A stretch of 64,000 nt of DNA from Sambucus nigra (lineage: Eukaryota; Streptophyta; Magnoliopsida; Dipsacales; Adoxaceae): NCBI GenBank assembly GCA_949130495.1, contig OX422221.1:156419241-156483240 (forward strand). Direction: 5' to 3'. Shown in pieces: positions 10,265 to 20,798 of this stretch. The notes below the pieces were generated by a model, which was not told where the DNA came from, ran no database searches, and saw only the letters and a program-made list of their open reading frames with translations. The translations under genes and the position numbers were made by a program. The stretch's first letter is position 1; every line of letters begins with the position of its first letter.

Positions 10265-11289
10265 CTAACGTTGCTGGCCCTTTTGGCCTCCCCGTTGTTC
10301 CCTTGGCCCTGACGGCCCTGAGGAACCTGTTGTTGCTGATTAGGGCCTGGTTGCCCCAGCCTGAACCCCTGTCCTCCCGGTCGGAACCCACCAGGATTAA
10401 ACTTCTTAGCCTGATTCCCTTGCTGAATGATCACTTGCTGCTGTGTGCCACTTGTCTCACTACTAGCAACCGCCTTGCCCTGCTGGCTCGGCTCACCTGC
10501 CTTCTTGTTCCCCTTAGCATGGAAACGATGATCCTGGCAATGAACAAGTGCGGCATTAACGACATCTGTATAAGTCACTAACGTCAGATTTCCAATCAAG
10601 TGTTGCCTGATTCTCCAGGCTAGGCCATCCATGAACTTTGACTTCTTTCGCTCCTCATCGCTCACCTCATTTGGCACGAAGTTTTCCAAACGGGTGAACT
10701 CCTCCTCATATTCTGCTACTGAACTGTCACCCTGTACGAACTCGCTGAATTTCTTTCTCATTTCAGACTCTACTGCTGGAGGGAAGTACTTGCGGTCAAA
10801 CCGCACCCAGAATTCAGAAATCGGCATCAAATCCCACTCCTCAGCGGTGGTAACGGACTCCCACCACTGTAAGGCTGCCCCCGACAGACGAAAGGTAGCC
10901 AGCATCTGTTTCTGCACCTCTGTACCTTCTAACATGCGCAGATGGCGCTGAATATTCTTCTTCCAGTCACAAGCCTCAACCACATTGGTGCTACCTCGAA
11001 ACTCAGGTGGGTGACCCTTCTGAAAGGTCTCCCTCACTCGCTGCCAAGATGGTGGCTCCGCTGGAGCCTGAACTGCTGGAGCCATTGGAGGCGGTGCTTG
11101 GGGCTGTGGAAAATGAGCTTCCATAGCTCGCATCGCTGTCTCGACCGCTTGGGCCACTATCACTGCCACCTGAGTGGTAGAAATCAACTCGGGTGGGGGT
11201 GGTGGTGGCGGTATCTGTGGCTCCTGACGATCCTCCCTCACCTCATCTCTAGCCTCAGCCCTCTCCGCTATCTGTCTCTTTGGTGGCAT
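10204..11289 (-). pseudogene. gag: Gag capsid, A left copy, frameshifted before the knuckle
   Basis: The start is chosen at MPPKRQ (ATG complement at 11287-11289), 178 bp inside the primer site; the frame is open 30 codons further upstream but without typical Gag sequence. About 361 residues include a Pro-rich N-terminus, the retrotransposon Gag domain (PPEFRGS, ALQWWESV, WVRFDRKYFP, EYEEEFTRL) and a Gln/Gly-rich tail. The frame leaves the expected path near 10290-10310, misses the zinc knuckle and ends at 10204. The knuckle frame is open from a TAG at 10265. The right copy has the same break, so it predates the duplication or was present in the parent element. Confidence 0.9.
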
Positions 11290-11460
11290 CTGAAATAGAT
11301 TGAATTGTATAAGTACACAATTTATACAAAAACTACTAGCAGGAATACGATATCTCACAAGCGGAAAAAAAATAATCAACAGTCCTAATAATAGGGCTCT
11401 ATAACCACCGAACGCTACGCTGAAACGTAGAAAGACGCACAGATCCTAAGGACACTAGAA

Positions 11461-11478
11461 CCTGATGCTCTGATACCA
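11461..11478 (-). other. Primer binding site, A left copy
   Basis: The complement reads TGGTATCAGAGCATCAGG, matching the 3' end of plant initiator Met-tRNA for 12 bases, and lies 2 bp from the LTR end at 11481. Confidence 0.92.
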
Positions 11479-11480
11479 TC

Positions 11481-14189
11481 TGTGACACCTCGCCTAATTA
11501 ATCCCGGGTGATCAGTCCTAAATCAAGTTAGAACAGGTTTCTCATTTGGTCCATTCTTAGCATCACTGTCGTCTTATTAAATTACTAACCACCTAAGTGA
11601 GAAAAATAGACTGGTGCCAATTTTTATCTTTCATTATTTAAACAAAAACCCATGCGGATAATAAAACAATATAACAATCACAGATAACTGAAATAATCAT
11701 CCACAAGTAAAAGTAATTAACCGAATAAACCATCGGTCCAAATAATAAATCCCGTAAAGACAAGAATGAACTCCCAACAAGTCTACAACAAATAAAATGG
11801 AATGTGAGCAACATGCTCGAATAACTAATCATGAATTTCTACATTAAGAATGAAGAATGAGGCATCTATCAAAGCCCCGCAACATCCACATATGCTGCAG
11901 CAACGGATCCCTGGAATTGAGTCAAGGCTGGCGTCCCTGTGGCTGGACACCTAAAAGGGTTTTTAAAAGTTTTTATAGCAAGGGTTAGTACCCAAAAACA
12001 TTTGAAAAACATTTAACAAATGATTAACTTGCAGTAATAAATAAATATGCATGCTCTTCATATTTTAGTTAGTATCGCACTCTCTTGAGGACTTCCTTAC
12101 CCCTCCTCTAATGTATGCTACTAACGCTTTAATTAAATTACCTAGTTATTCATCTCATGACTAGATAATTAACAAAGTTCCTTTATACCCACCCTACTCT
12201 AACTGAGTGTGTAGTGATTATGATTTTTAAGTTATTAGTAACATCAACTTAACCAAATCATTTAAATTCATATAACTTCTACACTTGTTATAAATGTGAA
12301 ATAACTCATATTTTTCATTAATAACCCGTATATAATTAATTATCCAATTATATACTTATAATCATATTTCAGCATTCACAATCGTACTGTAATATATTTA
12401 ACAACTTGCATTCACCCGAGTAAAATACTCACAGAATGAAAATTCTATAAAGTGCTATCCCACTAGGTACAATCACATAGCCTAGTTATCCCAAGTCAGA
12501 ATTTCACACAACTTGATAAAAATAAATGATTGGAGGCGGTCATATTCCTTCCCTGAAAGTGAGATGTCCCTCACCCATATAATGGACGCTATGACCTCGG
12601 GAATATACTCACCCTACTCCTCAAGCTAGGGGATTCATCCACTACACGCAACCTCCCCCTATAGCACTATAGTATAAAATATCTAATCACAGATATTTAT
12701 GTATACACCTTATATATATATACTATCACATCCGTATATAAATATAAAAGTCCCAGCTATATCGTACGCTAAGTCCGTAACATAAGCCTATTAAAATCAT
12801 TAAGAGTTTATGGTCCAACTCTAAGTATTAATTAAATTGCACCTTAATTAATTTAGTTACTTTTGGTGTCGCCCCCACCATAAATTTACCCGAGTCAAAA
12901 TCCCCGATTCTAATTTATTAGCCTCAATCCTTAATTAATTTATCTACAATTAATTACATTTAAACTCATGTATTTAATTTCTCAATAATTAATTACATAA
13001 GAATTTTTATATGAATTTCCCTTTTATATAACTAACTGGCGAAACTGCCAAAATCTGGCGACCGTCGATCGATCGACCCCAGACCGTCGATCGATCGATC
13101 GAACAGGTCTTCGTCTTCTTCCCGAAGACAGGGCAGCCATGGACGGATTTTCTTAAACCCTAATCTCTTCTAACATGAATTTTAAGCCTTCTTAACACCA
13201 GTACATATTAGAAACCTTATTAGGATTCCCCAGAAAGTCCACAACAATCATCAATTCGTCCATAAACTACTGATTCATAATTTTGGGGAAAAATCTATCT
13301 TTATCCTTAAACACATTTACACTCCAAATTTCTTCATCAAACTCATTATAATTTATCCGGATATCATTTTAACAGATACACATCAATATTCCAATATCAG
13401 ATTTTACAGAAAACCTCATAAATTCTGGCAAAATCAGATTAATGTTTTCTTTTGTATTATCAAAACCCCATGTTTATGCCATGAAACCCCAAAACGAATT
13501 TTAATTCATTACATCACGCAAATATGAATCGAAAGACAGATTTAATGCTATTGCAAGTTATTCACTTGCCTTAGGTTTCGTAGTGTCTGAATTTTGAGAT
13601 GGACTCCAAGGTTGAAGATGACCTTAGTTGGTTCTTTTGAGATCCCCAAATGGCTTTGGCTGCTGTTAGGGTTTTCTAACCCTTAATTTCTTTTCTCTAA
13701 TTAAACTCAGCCATGCCCTTACTTCTTTTTATCAGGTTAATTTCCCAATTCCCGTTTTTTGACTAATGGGCCAAGCCCAAGTGACCTAAATGCCCCCGAG
13801 TGGGCCCGACTATGTCTAAAAACGTCCCGTGACCCGTTTACTACCCCCGGGTACACTTTTCCGACTATCTCGGGCCATCCGGACTCAACTGTATACTCAG
13901 AATTTGCATTCGAATCAATTTATAAAAATACTTTTCCCCCACCCAATATAGTCTATACCGACTTCCGGATGTGATAAGTACATACCTCGTCATTAATACT
14001 CGAAACGACGTAATTACATTATTACTATTCACTTAGTAAATAAATTTCCCTAAATATTAATCATTCAATCCCAGATTAATATTTATATATTATTTTACCA
14101 TAATTAATTCATTAAATTACAACACACTAGTAATTTAGAATTTCTGAATTAATTAAATTTTAAATGTACCAAAAATACGGGGTGTTACA
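11481..14189 (-). repeat. Family A LTR, middle copy shared by both units
   Basis: It is 2709 bp with the same ends as the left LTR, and serves as 5' LTR of the left unit and 3' LTR of the right unit. Beyond about 250 bp I saw no differences from the left LTR. It contains the palindrome pair at about 13064-13101 and the hairpin at 11930-11951. Confidence 0.92.
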
Positions 14190-14204
14190 TACTCCCCCGC
14201 TTAC
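14190..14204 (-). other. Polypurine tract, A right copy
   Basis: Identical to the tract of the left copy and directly beside the middle LTR. Confidence 0.85.
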
Positions 14205-14225
14205 AAAGGAATTTCGTCCCCGAAA

Positions 14226-14462
14226 TTAGATCGTACCTGCGGTGAAAAGCTCTGGATATTGTTCTCGTATATCCTCCTCCCGTTCCCAGGTAGACTCGTC
14301 AACATTGTGATGACCCCACTGTACTCTAACCAATGGAACAACCTTGGATCGCAATTTCCGCTCACCATGATCCAGAATAGCTACCGGCCTCTCCTCATAC
14401 GAGATGTCTGGCTGTAAGTCGATCTCCTCTAGTGGAATGTGCCAATAGGCTCTCTCGCTCCT
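14226..14462 (-). pseudogene. pol: Chromodomain, A right copy
   Basis: Same sequence and same separation from integrase by TGA (14463-14465) as in the left copy. Words YEERPVAILD and ESTWEREEDI identify the chromovirus chromodomain. Confidence 0.85.
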
Positions 14463-15539
14463 TCAATATTTCTTCAGCGATGCCACATGGAATACATCGT
14501 GTATCCGCTGAAGATGTTCTGGTAATCCAAGCTTATACGCCACCGGTCCCACCCTCTCAATAATAGGGAAAGGTCCTACGTACCGCGGTGCTAACTTACC
14601 CTTCTTGCCGAACCTCATCACCCCTTTCATAGGGGATACCCGGACTAAAACCTGGTCCCCAACTTCTAGCTCCACATGTCTTCGAGAAGCATCAGCATAA
14701 CTCTTCTGCCTGTCCTGAGCTATCCGAATCCTTCCTCGAATCAACTCTATCTTGGCAGATGTCTCCTGTTCAATCTCCGGCCCCAATAGTTTGTTGTCCC
14801 CCACCTCTAACCAATAAGCGGGCGAACGACAAGGTCTCCCGTATAGTGCCTCAAACGGTGCCATGCCAATCGTGAATTGGTAAGAGTTGTTATACGCAAA
14901 CTCTACCAAAGGAAGATATTTCTCCCATCCTCCCCCGAAGTCCAAAATGCACATTCTGAGCATGTCTTCCAGCATCTGATTAACTCTCTCAGTCTGTCCG
15001 TCAGTCTGTGGGTGATACCCTGTACTCAAGCGCAACTCCGTGCCCATTGCTTCCTGAAAGCTCTGCCAAAAGTGGGCGACAAAGATTTTATCTCGGTCGG
15101 ATACAATATTTATTGGTACCCCATGCAGCTTAACAATCTCTGCTATGAATAGCTGTGCATAACGCATCGTCTCAAAGTCTGTGCGTACCGGTAAAAAGTG
15201 AGCCACCTTAGTCAACCGATCCACAATAACCCATATGGAGTTGTGACCCCTCTGCGATACCGGTAACCCTGTGATGAAATCCATGGAGATGCTCTCCCAC
15301 TTCCACACGGGAATTTCTAACGGCTGTAAGATCCCTGATGGTCTCTGGTGGTCAACCTTCACAAGCTGACACGTGGCACATTTCGAAACAAACTCCGCTA
15401 TGTCCCGTTTCATCCCTGTCGACCAATACTGCCTCCTCATATCTTGGTACATTTTATCCCCACCGGGCTGTACCGCAAATTTCGAACCATGGGATTCTGT
15501 CATAACAGCGTGCCTCAAATCCTCATCCTCTGGCACCAT
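14463..15539 (-). pseudogene. pol: Integrase domain, A right copy
   Basis: 358 residues, identical in the translation to the left copy. The catalytic D87, D148 and E184 are present, and the second zinc-finger histidine is again Gln (Q24). It starts one frame away from the RNase H segment to its right and ends at the TGA before the chromodomain. Confidence 0.93.
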
Positions 15540-15844
15540 TAACCTCCTATTAAAGCGTAACCCTCTGCTCCCTCAGCTAACAACTGGCCCACCCTATTCC
15601 GGCAAATCTGATCCTCTACCTGAGCCTTCACAACTTGCATAATGATCTCGGGTGTGATGGATAATGCTGACATGCAAGCCTTGGCTACGTCATCCTCATA
15701 TCGAAGCTCTCTCCACTTCGCTTTCCATACCTCCGATATCTCCCCAGTCGGCCTTCGGCTCAATGCGTCTGCCACCACATTGGCCTTACCAGGATGATAC
15801 TGAATATCAAACCGGTAGTCCTTCACGAATTCTAGCCACTGCCT
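15539..15844 (-). pseudogene. pol: C-terminal RNase H and linker, A right copy
   Basis: This piece follows the private TAG at 15845-15847 in the same frame and includes [16 protein letters not shown] and the linker to integrase. It ends at the shared frame change near 15539. One further difference from the left copy is Arg to Gln near 15637 (CGA versus CAA in coding sense). Confidence 0.88.
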
Positions 15845-17495
15845 CTACCTCATATTCAGATCCTTCTGTGTGAAGAGATACTGAAGTGACTTGTGATCCG
15901 TGAATAGAGTAAACTGCTCTCCTAGAAGATAATGCCTCCATATCCTCAAAGCAAAAACGACCGCTGCCAACTCTAGGTCATGAGTGGGGTAATTCCTCTC
16001 GTGGCGCTTTAGCTTCCTGGAAGCATAAGCTATAGCCCTTTCCTCCTGCTGGAGCACACCCCCAAGACCCCGTAAGGATGCGTATGTGTAAACCCGATAC
16101 TCTAGCCCTCCCTTTGGCAATGCAAGCACGGGTGCAGATGTTAACTTGTCCTTTAGCTCGTCGAACGCTAATTGACAATTATCATCCCACTTGAAAGCTA
16201 CCCCTTTCCGAGTCAGATTCGTCAAAGGTCCTGCAATCTTAGAGAATCCCTTAATGAATCGCCTGTAGTAACCAGCCAAACCCAGAAAACTGCGCACCTC
16301 GGTCGGTGTCATGGGCTGTCCCCACTCCCTCACGGCCGACACCTTATTCGGATCCACTGCGATACCCTGATCTGACATGACGTGACCAAGGAACTGTACC
16401 TCCCGTAGCCAGAATCCACACTTCCCTAATTTGGCATAGAGCTGATGATCCCTTAGTGTCTGTAAAACCATGCGCAGATGCTCTGCGTGCTCCTCCTCGG
16501 TGCGCGAGTAGATTAGGATGTCATCAATGAACACGATGACAAACTGATATAGGTACTCCCTGAAAACCCTATTCATGAGATCCATGAACACTGCAGGTGC
16601 ATTGGTGAGCCCGAAGGGCATCATCCTGAACTCATATAATCCATACCGCGACAAGAAAGCGGTCTTAGGAACATCCCCCTCTCGGATATGCAGTTGATGA
16701 TACCCTGACCTCAAGTCGACCTTGGAGAAGTAAGACGCCCCTCTCAATTGGTCAAATAAATCGTCAATTCGAGGTAACAGATATTTATTCCGTATCGTCA
16801 CCTTGTTCAGCTCCCTATAATCCACGCACAAGCGGAGTGAACCATCTCGCTTCTTTACAAACAACACCGATGCACCCCACGACGATGTACTCCGCCGAAT
16901 AAAACCCTGACCCAGTAGTTCCTGAATCTGTTCCCTCAATTCCTGCATCTCTGAAGAGGCCATACGGTAAGGTGCCCGAGCAATCGGCCTCGTCCCCGGT
17001 GCGAAATCGATGACAAATTCGATTTCTCTGCTGGGTGGTAATCCTGGTATCTCCTGGAATACATCCTCAAAGTCCCTCACTACAGGAATAGAGTCTAAAG
17101 GGACTACCACCTCCTGTGAGGTTTCCTCCTCAATGTAATATAAGTGAGTGCGCGACCCTCCCTCAGGAAGCGGCATTGCTATCAGGAACATCTCATGTCC
17201 TAGAATGGAGAACATGATTGTCCTCTCATAACAATCCACCGTAGCCCGGTAACCTGCCAACCAATCCATGCCCAAGATGACATCATACCCCTCCATATCT
17301 AATACTAAGAGGTCTGCTGCTAAACTAAGCCTCCCAATCAAAATGTCTACTCCTCGACAAATCGAGCGAATCAAAGTCCCGCTGCCTACTGGCGACTCTA
17401 CACTCATACGGAGGCTACCCGCTGTCTCTAATAACCCAGCCCGTTTAGCAAAATTAGATTTAATGAATGAATGTGATGCTCCCGTGTCAAAAAAA
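15845..17495 (-). pseudogene. pol: Protease, reverse transcriptase and most of RNase H, A right copy
   Basis: The longest open stretch of the window (520 codons from an internal Met at 17407; open back to the T tract at 17489-17495). Counting from that Met, the protease segment DVILGMDWL is at 42-50, [10 protein letters not shown] at 229-238, [10 protein letters not shown] at 263-272 and the catalytic FIDD at 293-296. RNase H follows with the same Asp-to-Tyr change (codon 16082-16084). It stops at TAG 15845-15847 within the NMRQRQW word, where the left copy has CAG. In coding sense this is a C-to-T change in a CAG context, a plant methylation context, so deamination is a likely cause. The reverse transcriptase itself is uninterrupted. 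Confidence 0.93.
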
Positions 17496-17787
17496 TGCTA
17501 CCCTCATGCCCATGAATGAAAAACATACCCTCAAACGCTGGTGGCGCCTGCTGTGCTGGAGGATTGGGAACATCCCGAACGTTATACACACGTTCGTAGT
17601 GCATCTGCCCCTGCTGCTGTGGGGTGGGTGGAGCTGGTGCTGCTGGCGGCATCTGACCCTGTTGCCCTTGCTGGGCACCCTGCTGATGGCCTCTGCCCCT
17701 CTGCGGGCACTCTCTCTTGAAGTGTCCTAGCTGGCCACAGGCGAAACAGCGTTTCTGGTCATCACCCTGCCGTTGTCCCTGCTGGCC
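17428..17787 (-). pseudogene. gag: Zinc knuckle and linker to protease, A right copy
   Basis: Same arrangement as in the left copy: TAG at 17788-17790, then the CFACGQLGHFKREC knuckle, the Gln/Pro-rich linker and loss of frame after the seven-base T tract (coding sense) at 17489-17495. Confidence 0.85.
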
Positions 17788-18812
17788 CTAACGTTGCTGG
17801 CCCTTTTGGCCTCCCCGTTGTTCCCTTGGCCCTGACGGCCCTGAGGAACCTGTTGTTGCTGATTAGGGCCTGGTTGCCCCAGCCTGAACCCCTGTCCTCC
17901 CGGTCGGAACCCACCAGGATTAAACTTCTTAGCCTGATTCCCTTGCTGAATGATCACTTGCTGCTGTGTGCCACTTGTCTCACTACTAGCAACCGCCTTG
18001 CCCTGCTGGCTCGGCTCACCTGCCTTCTTGTTCCCCTTAGCATGGAAACGATGATCCTGGCAATGAACAAGTGCGGCATTAACGACATCTGTATAAGTCA
18101 CTAACGTCAGATTTCCAATCAAGTGTTGCCTGATTCTCCAGGCTAGGCCATCCATGAACTTTGACTTCTTTCGCTCCTCATCGCTCACCTCATTTGGCAC
18201 GAAGTTTTCCAAACGGGTGAACTCCTCCTCATATTCTGCTACTGAACTGTCACCCTGTACGAACTCGCTGAATTTCTTTCTCATTTCAGACTCTACTGCT
18301 GGAGGGAAGTACTTGCGGTCAAACCGCACCCAGAATTCAGAAATCGGCATCAAATCCCACTCCTCAGCGGTGGTAACGGACTCCCACCACTGTAAGGCTG
18401 CCCCTGACAGACGAAAGGTAGCCAGCATCTGTTTCTGCACCTCTGTACCTTCTAACATGCGCAGATGGCGCTGAATATTCTTCTTCCAGTCACAAGCCTC
18501 AACCACATTGGTGCTACCTCGAAACTCAGGTGGGTGACCCTTCTGAAAGGTCTCCCTCACTCGCTGCCAAGATGGTGGCTCCGCTGGAGCCTGAACTGCT
18601 GGAGCCATTGGAGGCGGTGCTTGGGGCTGTGGAAAATGAGCTTCCATAGCTCGCATCGCTGTCTCGACCGCTTGGGCCACTATCACTGCCACCTGAGTGG
18701 TAGAAATCAACTCGGGTGGGGGTGGTGGTGGCGGTATCTGTGGCTCCTGACGATCCTCCCTCACCTCATCTCTAGCCTCAGCCCTCTCCGCTATCTGTCT
18801 CTTTGGTGGCAT
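17727..18812 (-). pseudogene. gag: Gag capsid, A right copy
   Basis: Same 361-residue reading as in the left copy from MPPKRQ (18810-18812), with identical visible translation and the same loss of frame before the zinc knuckle. One silent difference from the left copy is seen near 18403. Confidence 0.9.
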
Positions 18813-18983
18813 CTGAAATAGATTGAATTGTATAAGTACACAATTTATACAAAAACTACTAGCAGGAATACGATATCTCACAAGCGGAAAAAAAATAATC
18901 AACAGTCCTAATAATAGGGCTCTATAACCACCGAACGCTACGCTGAAACGTAGAAAGACGCACAGATCCTAAGGACACTAGAA

Positions 18984-19001
18984 CCTGATGCTCTGATACC
19001 A
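18984..19001 (-). other. Primer binding site, A right copy
   Basis: The complement is TGGTATCAGAGCATCAGG, 2 bp from the right LTR, as in the left copy. Confidence 0.92.
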
Positions 19002-19003
19002 TC

Positions 19004-20268
19004 TGTGACACCTCGCCTAATTAATCCCGGGTGATCAGTCCTAAATCAAGTTAGAACAGGTTTCTCATTTGGTCCATTCTTAGCATCACTGTCGTCTTAT
19101 TAAATTACTAACCACCTAAGTGAGAAAAATAGACTGGTGCCAATTTTTATCTTTCATTATTTAAACAAAAACCCATGCGGATAATAAAACAATATAACAA
19201 TCACAGATAACTGAAATAATCATCCACAAGTAAAAGTAATTAACCGAATAAACCATCGGTCCAAATAATAAATCCCGTAAAGACAAGAATGAACTCCCAA
19301 CAAGTCTACAACAAATAAAATGGAATGTGAGCAACATGCTCGAATAACTAATCATGAATTTCTACATTAAGAATGAAGAATGAGGCATCTATCAAAGCCC
19401 CGCAACATCCACATATGCTGCAGCAACGGATCCCTGGAATTGAGTCAAGGCTGGCGTCCCTGTGGCTGGACACCTAAAAGGGTTTTTAAAAGTTTTTATA
19501 GCAAGGGTTAGTACCCAAAAACATTTGAAAAACATTTAACAAATGATTAACTTGCAGTAATAAATAAATATGCATGCTCTTCATATTTTAGTTAGTATCG
19601 CACTCTCTTGAGGACTTCCTTACCCCTCCTCTAATGTATGCTACTAACGCTTTAATTAAATTACCTAGTTATTCATCTCATGACTAGATAATTAACAAAG
19701 TTCCTTTATACCCACCCTACTCTAACTGAGTGTGTAGTGATTATGATTTTTAAGTTATTAGTAACATCAACTTAACCAAATCATTTAAATTCATATAACT
19801 TCTACGCTTGTTATAAATGTGAAATAACTCATATTTTTCATTAATAACCCGTATATAATTAATTATCCAATTATATACTTATAATCATATTTCAGCATTC
19901 ACAATCGTACTGTAATAGATTTAACAACTTGCATTCACCCGAGTAAAATACTCACAGAATGAAAATTCTATAAAGTGCTATCCCACTAGGTACAATCACA
20001 TAGCCTAGTTATCCCAAGTCAGAATTTCACACAACTTGATAAAAATAAATGATTGGAGGCGGTCATATTCCTTCCCTGAAAGTGAGATGTCCCTCACCCA
20101 TATAATGGACGCTATGACCTCGGGAATATACTCAACCTACTCCTCAAGCTAGGGGATTCATCCACTACACGCAACCTCCCCCTATAGCACTATAGTATAA
20201 AATATCTAATCACAGATATTTATGTATACACCATATATATATATATACTATTACATCCGTATATAAAT
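19004..20268 (-). repeat. Family A LTR, right copy, truncated
   Basis: The first 1265 bp match the middle LTR with a few differences (for example near 19807, 19918, 20134 and in a TA run near 20235-20247). The match stops at about 20268, after CGTATATAAATG. The remaining 1.44 kb of the LTR, including its TGTAACACC end, is missing. No TG/CA boundary or target duplication marks the break, so a deletion is more likely than a clean insertion. Confidence 0.88.
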
Positions 20269-20793
20269 GTTGTTTCCTACAAGTGAAGCTCATACTTCTC
20301 AAAACCCACTTCCTCTGAAATATAGAGGAAAACCTCTTTGAGCACCATGTAAAGTCAGGACTTCCAAATGAATCTCTGCCCGACTAAACGACACTACCTC
20401 ATAAGGGGCACTCCCTTGAGAAAATTTTAGTTTATGGCACAAAAATAAAGAAACTCTATCTAAATCTTGGGTAAATACCTCATATATTGTTATAAATCAA
20501 TATATGTGAATCTAATTTAACCCACACCAGGGTATCTGGTATGCACTTTACAAATTTTATATTTTAAAGCCTAGTTTTCATCCCAGAATCTTTATTTGTT
20601 GTGCTAAAATGACGTACTTATATGCGAAATACCTTACAATCAAATGATACCAGTAAATACAACCTGAAATAATACTTTTCAAAACCTTTCCTAAAAAATT
20701 ATGATCCTACTTGTCTTACCTTTCATAATTTTTCTAAAACCATAGTCTAAAATTTAACTACTCTCATCGCTTTTCCGAACAAACAAAGCCTGT
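20269..20793. other. Unassigned DNA between A and B
   Basis: No gene or known element is recognised. Before B inserted, this DNA was continuous with 53310 onward, as shown by the B target duplication. Confidence 0.6.
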
Positions 20794-20798
20794 CGCTA
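20794..20798. repeat. Left target site duplication of B
   Basis: CGCTA here matches CGCTA at 53310-53314 on the far side of the nested complex. Confidence 0.85.

Larger units (their letters stand above)
3958..20268 (-). mobile_element. Tandem array of a Ty3/gypsy chromovirus (family A)
   Basis: The order is LTR (3958-6665), internal (6666-11480), LTR (11481-14189), internal (14190-19003), truncated LTR (19004-20268), with a period of 7523 bp. The strand is minus: primer binding sites lie left of the middle and right LTRs, and PPTs lie right of the left and middle LTRs. Protein order in element sense is Gag, zinc knuckle, protease, reverse transcriptase, RNase H, integrase, chromodomain, which makes it a chromovirus; LTR length (2.7 kb) and ends suit the Tekay lineage. 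The copies differ at only a handful of positions that could be seen by eye. Unequal recombination between LTRs of sister copies would give this shared-LTR tandem arrangement; an assembly duplication cannot be excluded. Confidence 0.9.
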
